From Verrucomicrobiota bacterium (GTDB lineage Bacteria; Verrucomicrobiota; Verrucomicrobiia; Limisphaerales; JAHDYP01), in NCBI GenBank assembly GCA_023383055.1, contig JAHDYP010000014.1:18148-73590 (forward strand): 55,443 bases of DNA, written 5' to 3'. This document shows, in pieces, positions 8,996 through 17,700 of this stretch. Positions within the stretch are counted from its first letter, which is position 1, and each line of letters starts with the position of its first letter. Made by a program: the position numbers and the translations under genes. The notes under the pieces are model-generated. The model was not told the DNA's origin and did no database searches. It saw only the letters and a program-made list of their open reading frames with translations.

Positions 8996-9900
8996 GCAAC
9001 ACGACAGCCAGCCTGCGCCGGAAGATTGAGAGCGCCGGCGATCTGCAATCCGTCGTCCGCACGATGAAAGCCCTGGCCGCCTCGAGCATTGGACAGTACG
9101 AGAAATCGGTGCGCGCGCTGGGCGACTACTATCGAACGGTGGAACTGGGATTGGGCGCGTGCTTTCGGACAAGCGAGCCATGGACGTTGATCGCGGAGCC
9201 GAAGAGTCAGACTGCCGCCGGTGCCATCGGCGCGGTGGTGTTTGGCTCCGACCAGGGACTGGTGGGCCAGTTTAATGAGGTGGTGGCCGAGTTTGCGATC
9301 AAGACCCTCGCCGTTCTGCCCGGCACACCTCGGGTCTGGGCCGTCGGTGAGCGCGTTCACTCGCGTCTGGCGGACGCGGGCCTGCCGCTGGCCGGACTTT
9401 TCACCGTCCCGAACTCTGTCCAGGGCGTCGCCCCGCTCGTCGGGCAGATTCTTCTCCAGCACGAAGCGTTTCAGGCCCGGGGCGAAGTTGCCGGGCTTCA
9501 TCTCTTTTACAACCGCCCCGTTTCGGGAGCGGCCTATGCGCCCATCCAACAGCGGTTGCTGCCGCTGGACGACACCTGGCGGCGCCGGCTGACCGAACGA
9601 CCCTGGCCCTCGGCGAACCTGCCCGAGGTGATGGGCGGCGGCAGTGCGACCCTGCGGGCGCTGGTCCGCGAGTATCTTTTCGTCTCGCTGTTCCGGGCCT
9701 GCGCCGAGTCGCTGGCGAGCGAGAACGCGAGCCGGCTGGTGGCGATGGAACGTGCCGATCGAAACATCGATGAGCTTCTGGAAACTCTGAACGGCAGCTT
9801 CCACCGCCTGCGCCAGAGTGGCATCGACGAGGAACTGTTCGACGTCATCTCCGGTTTCGAGGCGTTGGGCGGAGCGCGGCAGGCTTCCGCTCCGGCCTGA
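8992..9900 (+). CDS. Alternate (N-type) F1F0 ATPase, F1 subunit gamma
   Basis: Gamma is the rotating central stalk of F1. The 302-residue product has the terminal helices of the family: an N-terminal [20 protein letters not shown] and a C-terminal segment ending in an [12 protein letters not shown] motif. The central domain includes [16 protein letters not shown] at 8992 overlaps the alpha stop by 4 bases, so translation is coupled. It ends the two-gene unit; 198 non-coding bases follow before hsp20. In alternate ATPase operons gamma is also last, so this pair looks like the 3-prime end of such an operon standing alone. Confidence 0.92.
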   Translation: MSNTTASLRRKIESAGDLQSVVRTMKALAASSIGQYEKSVRALGDYYRTVELGLGACFRTSEPWTLIAEPKSQTAAGAIGAVVFGSDQGLVGQFNEVVAEFAIKTLAVLPGTPRVWAVGERVHSRLADAGLPLAGLFTVPNSVQGVAPLVGQILLQHEAFQARGEVAGLHLFYNRPVSGAAYAPIQQRLLPLDDTWRRRLTERPWPSANLPEVMGGGSATLRALVREYLFVSLFRACAESLASENASRLVAMERADRNIDELLETLNGSFHRLRQSGIDEELFDVISGFEALGGARQASAPA

Positions 9901-9920
9901 AGCAAGTGCGATCAGACAAT

Positions 9921-9944
9921 CGTAATCAGTGATTGCTGATTACG
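9921..9944. terminator. Nine-base-pair hairpin after the gamma gene
   Basis: CGTAATCAG (9921-9929) pairs perfectly with CTGATTACG (9936-9944) around a six-base loop, 20 bases after the gamma stop. No T-run follows, so intrinsic termination is doubtful. It may be a weak terminator, an RNA-stabilising end, or an operator for the downstream hsp20 promoter. Confidence 0.35.
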
Positions 9945-9980
9945 CCCTTGCTTTGGGTCAAGCTCATCCGCGCGTCCAGG

Positions 9981-10000
9981 TAGGGTTATACCCCATAGCG
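9981..10000 (+). promoter_or_regulatory. Palindromic motif GTAGGGTTATACCCCATAGC, copy 2
   Basis: Second copy of the element found at 7287-7306, differing at one base, and ending 98 bases before the hsp20 start. The core GGGTTATACCC is a GGGT-TAT-ACCC dyad. Its recurrence ahead of a heat-shock gene makes a stress-responsive operator or promoter likely. Confidence 0.5.
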
Positions 10001-10098
10001 CCGTCCGAATCCGGTGGGTAGAGTATCTCGTGTCCTAAGGAAAGGGCAAACGCAGGCAGGGCGGTCCAACACCACACCCGCCGGCAAGGAGCAACATC

Positions 10099-10539
10099 AT
10101 GAACGCATTGACACGATGGAGTCAGTTAAAACAACTGGAAGCCCTGCAACACGGGTTGGGCAGTCTCTTCACCCGGTCCGAGGGCCAGGAAGAACCCATG
10201 GCGGTGGCCGAATGGGCTCCGCTGGTGGACATCAGCGAGGACGACAAGGAGTACCTGATCAAGGCCGAAATGCCGGAAGTGAAAAGAGAGGATGTGAAGG
10301 TCACGGCGGAAGCGGGCACGCTGACGATCGCGGGCGAACGTAAGTTCGAGAAGGAAGAGAAGGGCAAGAAGTATCACCGCGTCGAACGGTCCTACGGCAG
10401 TTTCGTGCGTAACTTCTCACTGCCGGACGATGCCAGTCCCGCCCAGGTCAGCGCCGAGTACAAGGACGGCGTGTTGACCGTGCACCTGGCCAAGACCGTG
10501 AAGCCCAAGCCGCAACACATCGAGGTCAAAGTTGCCTGA
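10099..10539 (+). CDS. Small heat-shock protein, Hsp20/alpha-crystallin family
   Basis: ATP-independent holdase chaperone that binds unfolding proteins and forms oligomers. The 146-residue product has a short N-terminal arm and an alpha-crystallin domain from about residue 40. Motifs include WAPLVDISEDDKEYLIKAEM, ERSYGSFVRNFSLP and the closing signature YKDGVLTVHLAK. The start at 10099 follows an AAGGAG ribosome site. It is preceded by the 20-base motif at 9981-10000, and its last codons overlap a small downstream frame. It lies among other stress genes (F1 pair, PRC-barrel, glucan synthase). Confidence 0.95.
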   Translation: MNALTRWSQLKQLEALQHGLGSLFTRSEGQEEPMAVAEWAPLVDISEDDKEYLIKAEMPEVKREDVKVTAEAGTLTIAGERKFEKEEKGKKYHRVERSYGSFVRNFSLPDDASPAQVSAEYKDGVLTVHLAKTVKPKPQHIEVKVA

Positions 10540-10759
10540 ACTCCCCACGGCACCAACGCAACCGCCGATCGTCCAACTCGATAACGATCGGAAGCGATTT
10601 CGGCGTTTGCAGCGGAATGAATTGGTGACTCGAGGTGACTTCGTCATGGGTGAGCAGCGGGAGCTTGAACCTTGGCATGGGCCGGGCGGGTTCCGAGCCG
10701 ACGCGTTTGTGAAACCGGTTTACCGGCGAGACCGAAGGCGTTCGGCCACTATCGAATGA
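10532..10759 (+). CDS. Small 75-residue protein coupled to Hsp20
   Basis: Frame with a TTG start inside the last codons of hsp20 (8-base overlap), behind the GAGG at 10522-10525. The product has a core FRRLQRNELVTRGDFV, then a Trp-His-Gly-Pro segment and a terminal VYRRDRRR. It resembles short proteins with the pattern Tyr/Phe-Arg-X-Leu-X3-Glu-X2-X2-Gly-Asp-X-Val followed by Trp and a final Tyr-Arg-Arg, of unknown function. The resemblance is by eye. The TTG start and short length make the call tentative, but the overlap with hsp20 argues for coupled expression. Confidence 0.5.
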   Translation: MPELPTAPTQPPIVQLDNDRKRFRRLQRNELVTRGDFVMGEQRELEPWHGPGGFRADAFVKPVYRRDRRRSATIE

Positions 10760-10771
10760 CTCCCCAAAACT

Positions 10772-11026
10772 ATGAAACCCAATCATCGTTGCGACAGCGT
10801 CCGCGTCGAAGGCCCGCAAAGGGTGTCCGTCCGCTTTGAAGCCGCTCATCCAATGGCCATCCCCATTGGGGTTGCCGCCACCTGCAATGACTGGCGCCGC
10901 ATGGCCTCGTTCATGCCCAGCCCTTTCGGCGCGAGAATCTTGAATCTACAGGGGGCGAGCCCGGTGGGACGCCGGAATCCTCGGCCCTATGCGTACACCG
11001 GGATGAGCAATGCGGAAAGGCACTAA
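10772..11026 (+). pseudogene. Possible degenerate CBM48/glycogen-binding-like small protein
   Basis: An 84-codon frame whose first half resembles the small CBM48 (AMPK glycogen-binding) proteins: VSVRFEAAHPMAIPIGV, then CNDWRRMASFMPSP, where the family has a Gly-Thr-Phe-Asn-Asp-Trp motif. The second half should read Leu-X-Pro-Gly-X-Tyr-Glu-Tyr-X3-Val-Asp-Gly. Instead it reads LQGASPVGRRNPRPYAYTG, which does not fit, and no other frame restores it cleanly. Either a decayed gene or an unrelated spurious frame. It ends 1 base before the PRC-barrel start. Confidence 0.35.
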
Positions 11027-11027
11027 T

Positions 11028-11741
11028 ATGGTACACAGCATCAAACAACTCCAGGGAACCAAACTCGGTGCGTCCGATGGCGTTATCGGACAGCTTAAGG
11101 ATTTCTATTTTGACGATCGGAACTGGGTGGTGCGTTACCTGGTCGCCGACACGGGGAGCTGGTTGCCGGGCCGCAAGGTGCTCCTCACCCCCCATGCGCT
11201 CGACCGCCTCGATCCGGCCGGGAACCTCCTGAGCGTGCGCCTGACCCGAAAGCAAATCGAGGATAGCCCCTCAATCGAGTCGCACAAGCCGGTGTCCCGC
11301 CAATACGAAGAGGAGTATTACCGGTATTATGGCTGGCCGTTTTACTGGCAGGGCAACGCGTTGTGGGGCATGAGCGGTTTTCCGATATTGGATCTGCCCG
11401 CAAATGCTTCCTTGGGCGAACCCGGCACGTTCATCGGCCCGCAACTCGAGGACGCCGATGCGCACTTGCGCAGCACCCGGGACGTGAACGGCTACCACCT
11501 TCAAACGGGGGACGGGATCGTGGGCCATGTTTGCGATTTCATGATGGACGCTCGCAGCTGGGTGATTACCCAGTTGGTCATTAAAACCGGCCACCGGCTT
11601 TCCGGCAAAGAGGTGCTGCTGCCGACGACCGACGTGACCCGGATCAGTTACGAGGAATCCACCGTGTTCGTGGCTTTGACCGGGGAGGACATCGAGCAGA
11701 GAGCTGCGCACCTGCCGGGGACCGCGGTTGCGGCGCCCTGA
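11028..11741 (+). CDS. Double PRC-barrel domain protein
   Basis: A 237-residue soluble protein with two PRC-barrel-like beta domains. The first is about residues 3-80 (GTKLGASDGVIGQLKDFYFD...WVVRYLVADTG...LPGRKVLL). The second is about 150-228 (DGIVGHVCDFMMDARSWVITQLVIKTG...LSGKEVLLP). They are joined by a Tyr-rich linker (YEEEYYRYYGWPFYW). PRC-barrel proteins of this type occur beside stress genes; their biochemical role is unknown. ATG at 11028 is chosen over 11010 because a GAAAGG ribosome site lies 8 bases upstream. It is followed after 37 bases by the glucan synthase. Confidence 0.88.
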   Translation: MVHSIKQLQGTKLGASDGVIGQLKDFYFDDRNWVVRYLVADTGSWLPGRKVLLTPHALDRLDPAGNLLSVRLTRKQIEDSPSIESHKPVSRQYEEEYYRYYGWPFYWQGNALWGMSGFPILDLPANASLGEPGTFIGPQLEDADAHLRSTRDVNGYHLQTGDGIVGHVCDFMMDARSWVITQLVIKTGHRLSGKEVLLPTTDVTRISYEESTVFVALTGEDIEQRAAHLPGTAVAAP

Positions 11742-11778
11742 CGAAAGGTCAAGGACCCGGTTGGAAAGCAAGAACGAC

Positions 11779-14700
11779 ATGCGGTTTTCATCGTTACGCT
11801 GGCGAACCCTGAGGGTCAGGCAGACGGGTCCGCGTCCGCGCGCGATCGAGCCACCTTTGCGGGCCGAGTTGTTCAGCGTGGAACAGCTCGCGCGTCATGC
11901 CCGGGCGCTGGCGGCGAACCACCAGATCTTCACCCAACGCGCCGCGAACCGGCTCCTGGCTCGGTTGGATGAGAACGAGGATGTTCTCCGCGGCTTTAAC
12001 CGGGCAACCCTTGCCGTGGACCAAAGCCGGCGCATCACTCCCGCCGCCGAGTGGCTGCTCGACAACTTCTATCTGATCGAAGAGCAGATCCAGATGGCGC
12101 GACGCCATCTGCCCCGGGGCTACAGTCGGGAATTGCCCCGTCTCGCCAAGGGTGCCTCCGCGGGGCTGCCGCGGGTTTACGACATCGTGCTCGAATTGAT
12201 CTCGCATGTGGATGCGCAGATCGACGCCGGCCCGCTGAGCGCCTTCATCGCCGCCTACCAAACGGTGACCTCCTTGAAAATGGGCGAGTTATGGGCGATC
12301 CCCATCATGCTGCGTCTGGGGCTGATTGAGAATCTCCAGCGGGTCACCACGCGGCTGAACCTCGCCCGGCAGGATCGCGATCTGGCGGACTCGTGGGTGG
12401 ATCGCCTGCAGGACATGGCGGAGAAGAATCCGTCCCACCTCGTGGTGGTGGTGGCGGACATGGCGAAGTCGGACCCTCCCGTTTCCAGTGCTTTCGTGGG
12501 GGAATTCTGCCAGCGTTTGTCGCGACAAAGTCCGTTGTTGCATCTCGCGCGCACCTGGCTCGAGCAGCGGCTCACGCAACAAGGGCTCTCCATCGAACAA
12601 CTCGTTCAACGAGAAAGTCAACATCAGGCGGCGGATCAGGTCTCGGTCAGTCACAGCATTGCCAGTCTCCGTTTCTTGAGCGGCATGAACTGGAAAGAGT
12701 TTGTGGAAACCCTGAGCCGCGTCGAGCGGACGTTGCGCTCCGATCCCGCCGGCGTTTATCACGCCATGGATTTTGCCACCCGCGATCGGTATCGGCACGC
12801 GGTCGAGTCCCTGGCCCGGCACAGCCAACTCCCGGAAGCGGAGGTCGCGCGGCGCGCCATCCAACTGGCCACGGAGAGCGCCGGGCAGAAGGGGCCGGCG
12901 GACCGAACGGCACATGTGGGCTACTATTTGATCGACCAGGGACAACCGTTGCTTGAACGCGCGGCGAACGTGCGTTGGCCCTGGCGCACGATGGTCCCAA
13001 GATGCATCCACCGCTTTCCCCTGACGTTTTATGCGGGTGGGATTGGGACGATCGCTTTGCTCGCCACCTTCGGTTTCGTGCAAGCGGCCCGAACGCTGGA
13101 AGTGCAGGGATGGATGCTGCTGGTTTTCGCCCTGGTGTTCCTGCTCTGCGCCAGCCAGCTGGCGGTGGCGTCGATGAACTGGTTGTCCATGCTGCTGCTG
13201 AAACCCCATCGGCTCCCGCGCCTGGATTATTCCTCCGGTATCGCCGCCGATTGCCGGACCATGGTGGTTGTGCCCACGATGCTCACCAGCCTGAAGGGCA
13301 TCGACCGGCTCATCGAGACCCTCGAGATTCATCAATTGGCCAATCGGGATCCGCACCTGCACTTTGCCCTGCTCACGGATTTCCGCGACGCGCCGGAGGA
13401 GATGCTGGCCGGTGATGCGCCTCTGCTGCGGCGGGCACGCGACGGAGTCGAGATGCTGAACCGCAAATACCCGTCCGCCGGACAGGATCGCTTCTTCCTG
13501 CTGCAACGGCCGCGTCGTTGGAACGACGGCGAAGGCGTCTGGATGGGTTACGAGCGCAAGCGGGGGAAACTCCTGGAGTTCAACGCGCTCCTGCGGGGCG
13601 GTTCGCGCGCCTGCTTTTCCGAGATCGTGGGCAACACGGCCATCCTTCCGTCCATCAAGTATGTCATCACGCTCGACACGGACACCCAGCTTCCGCGCGA
13701 TGCCGCCCGACTGCTCGTCGGCACGATGGCCCACCCCTTGAACCGTCCCGAGTTCGATCCGGTGCGCGGCATTGTCGCCAAAGGCTACAGCATCCTGCAA
13801 CCGCGCGTTGGCGTGAGCCTGCCGGGCGCCCGACGATCCTGGTTCGTGCGGCTCTTTGCCGGCGAGGCCGGCATTGATCCTTACACGCGGGAAGTGTCCG
13901 ACGTCTATCAGGATGTTTTTAAGGAAGGTTCCTTTATCGGGAAAGGCATCTACGATGTGGACGCCTTCCAGCGGGCCATAAACGGACGTTTCCCGGAAAA
14001 TGCCATCCTCAGTCATGATTTGCTGGAAGCGTGTCATGCCCGCTCGGGGCTCGTCAGCGACGTGGAATTCTACGAGGAATACCCTTCCCGCTACAACGTC
14101 GACGTGGACCGCCGGCACCGCTGGATCCGCGGCGATTGGCAGATCACGCAATGGCTGCTCCCGCGGGTTCCCGGTTCCGACGCCCGGCGGATAGCCAATC
14201 CGCTTTCCGGACTGTCCCGGTGGAAGATTTTCGACAATCTGAGGCGCAGTCTGGTTCCCGTGGCCCTGCTGCTCTTGCTGCTGGGCAGTTGGCTGCTCCT
14301 TCCCGCGCCCGGCGGCTGGGGCACGCTCCTGGTGCTGGCGATGATCGCGCTTCCCGGCCTGCTGTCGGGGCTGGCTCATGGGTTGCGCAAGCCCATCGAC
14401 GTCCCTTGGGCCATGCATCTGCGGGAAGCCCTCGGGTCGTGCGGCCGGCAGCTCGGTCAGATCTTCCTGACCCTCGCCTTTCTACCCTACGACGCCTTCA
14501 TCAGCCTGGACGCGATCGGCAGGACGCTGCTGCGCCTGCTGGTGACGCGCAAACGGCTCCTGGAATGGCAGATGTCGAGCGATTCCGAACGGATCCCGCG
14601 CGCCGACCTCATCGGCTTTTACACCACCATGTGGATTGAGCCGGCGCTCGCCCTGGCGACCGGATTATGCCTGGTCACCGCGCTGCCAGCCCAACTGCCG

Positions 14701-17700
14701 CTCGCCCTCCCACTACTGGGTGTCTGGCTTGCCGCTCCCTGGATCGCCTGGTGGATCAGCCAGCCCATTGAATCCCCGGCTCCGGATCTGTCGGCCGAGC
14801 AATGGACCTTCCTGCGACGTACCGCGCGCCGGACCTGGCATTTTTTCGAAACCTTTGTCACTGCGGCGGAGAACTGGCTGCCGCCGGACAACTATCAGGA
14901 AGTGCCCACGCCGACGATCGCCTCGCGGACGTCGCCCACGAATATGGGGCTGGCACTGCTCGCCAATCTGGCGGCCCGGGATTTTGGGTATCTTTCGGGA
15001 GGCGGCCTGATACGGCGCACGCAGGACACCCTCGCCGCGATGCAACGACTCGAACGGCATGCCGGTCATTTCTACAATTGGTATGACACCCGCACGCTGC
15101 GCCCGCTCCTGCCGCTCTATGTTTCCAGTGTGGACAGCGGCAACCTGGCGGGCCATTTGCTGACGCTCGCGTCCGGACTGAGGGAGCAGGCGGATGCACC
15201 CATCTTCACATCCCAGATCCTGGTCGGCCTGCGGGACACGGTGGGAATTCTTCGGGATTTGGTCCCGGACCACGCCCCGTTGGCAAGACTCGAGACGGAG
15301 TTGGAGGAATCGCCCTCCCATCTGCGCGCGGCGCTTGCCTTGTTGGAAAGCGCCGCGGGCCAGGCGGCCCAGATCGCCGCCGCGTTCGCTCCGCGAGGGG
15401 ATGAACTGAAAGTCTGGGGAGACACTCTCCAGCGGAGCTGCGAGGAGCACTTGGAGGAGCTGCGATCTCTCGCTCCCTGGCTGACTTGGGCTGGCGCAAA
15501 TCCTGGCCGCGAGGGCAAGGAGGGTTCAACCTCCGATTCCGAAATCCCCAATCCGATCGCTGAAGTGGAAGTGGGCCTCCCGGCGTCGGAGGGCGCGCTG
15601 GGGCCCAGGCTCGACCGACTCGGCCTGGCGCTCACCCTGCGAGAGGTGTCGAAGTTGGATCGATCGTTGGATCCGCCGCGGGATGACGGCGTTCACTCCG
15701 CTGGACTTGCGCGTTGCCTGCGTACAGCCAGCGAACTCGCTCGTCAGCGCCTGCTCGCGCTGGAAACCCTGGCCCGGCAATGTGACCAACTGGCGGCCAT
15801 GGACTTCACCTGTCTGTTCGACGCCGCGCGCGATCTCTTTTCGATCGGGCGCAACGTCACCGAACATCGGTGTGACCGTAGCTTCTATGATCTGCTGGCT
15901 TCGGAGGCGCGCTTGTGCAGCTACGTCGCCATCGCGTTGGGGCAGGTTCCCCAGGACCACTGGTTTTCGCTGGGCCGGCTCCTCGTGGCCGCTCGAGGCG
16001 AGCCGATACTCGTCTCCTGGAGCGGGTCCATGTTCGAGTATCTGATGCCGCTGCTGGTCATGCCCAACTTTGAGCACACCCTGCTCGGTCACACCTGCAA
16101 GGCGGCGGTGCGGGAACAGATCGAGTACGGGAAAGTGCGGGGCGTGCCGTGGGGCATTTCCGAGTCTGGCTACCACCGGACTGATGTTCACTTGAATTAC
16201 CAATACCGGGCCTTCGGCGTGCCGGGTTTGGGTTTGAAACGGGGATTGGCCGAGGACCTCGTGATCGCCCCCTACGCCAGCGCGATGGCACTGATGGTTG
16301 CGCCGGCCCAAGCCTGTGAGAACCTGCAACGACTCGCGGCGGAAGGGCGCGCGGGCGCTTACGGTTTCTACGAAGCGGTGGATTACACCCGGTCGCGCCT
16401 CCCACCGGACGAAACCAGCTCCACGATCCGGTCCTTCATGGCGCATCATCAAGGAATGACCCTGGTGGCGCTGGTGAATCTCCTGCGGAACGACCCCATG
16501 CCACGGCGGTTCATGGCTTGTCCGTTGCTCCGAGCGGCCGACTTGCTGATGCACGAGCGTTTGCCCCGGACCACCGCCAGCGTGTATGTCGAGGATTTGA
16601 AATTGGAAGAATCCCGGACGGTCGCCGCGAGCGGCGAAGCCGTCATGCGGGTGTTCACCAATCCCACACCGCCAAACCCGGAGGTTCATCTGCTCTCCAA
16701 CGGTCGCTATCACGTCGTCATCAGCAGCGCCGGCGGTGGTTACAGTCGCTGGCGCGACCTCGCGGTCACCCGCTGGCGCGAGGATGCCACGCGCGATTGC
16801 TGGGGTACTTTTGTCTATGTGCGCGATCTGGGCACGGGCGAGATGTGGTCCACCGCCCATCAGCCCGTCCAGCGCGCCACGAAAGGCTACGAAGCCATCT
16901 TCACCCAGGCGCGCGCGGAGTTTCGCCAACGTCATGCCGGCCTCGAGGTTCACACCGAGATCAGCGTGTCGCCGGAAGACGACGTGGAGTTGCGGCGTGT
17001 CACAATCGCCAATCGCTCGGCGGTGACGCGCGTCATGGAACTGACCAGTTACGCGGAGGTGGTGCTGGCAAACCCGGCCGCGGACGCGGCGCATCCCGCT
17101 TTCAGCAATCTCTTCGTGCAAACGGAGTTTGTGCCGGGCGATTCCGCCTTGCTCTGCACCCGCAGGGCCCGTTCCCTGGAGGAGAAGCCACCGTGGCTGC
17201 TGCATCTGATGTTGGGGCAGGGAAGCGCAGCGGGAGGGGTCTCCTGTGAAACCGATCGCTCCCGATTTGTCGGACGCGGCGGATCGCCGGCCAATCCGGC
17301 CGCAATGCGGACCTTCGGGCCCTTGTCCAACACCGTCGGTTCCGTGCTCGATCCCATCATCGCGCTGCGGCGCACGGTCACGCTGGCGGCAAATGAAACC
17401 GCCATCGTGGACCTGGTTCTGGGCGTGACCGAGTCCCGGGAAGCCGCGCTGGCGCTGGTGGAAAAGTATCAGAGCTCCCGCATGGCGGACCGAGCCTTTG
17501 ATCTGGCCTGGACCCACAGCCAGGTGACGTTGCGCCAACTCGACGCCACCGAAGCGGAGGCGCAGTGGTATGGGCGTCTGGCCGGCGCGTTGATTTATGC
17601 CGACCCGGACCGCCGGGCTAATCCCGGCGTGCTGGCCCACAACCGCCGCGGCCAAAACGGGCTCTGGAGTTACGGCATCTCCGGCGACGCGCCGCTGGTT

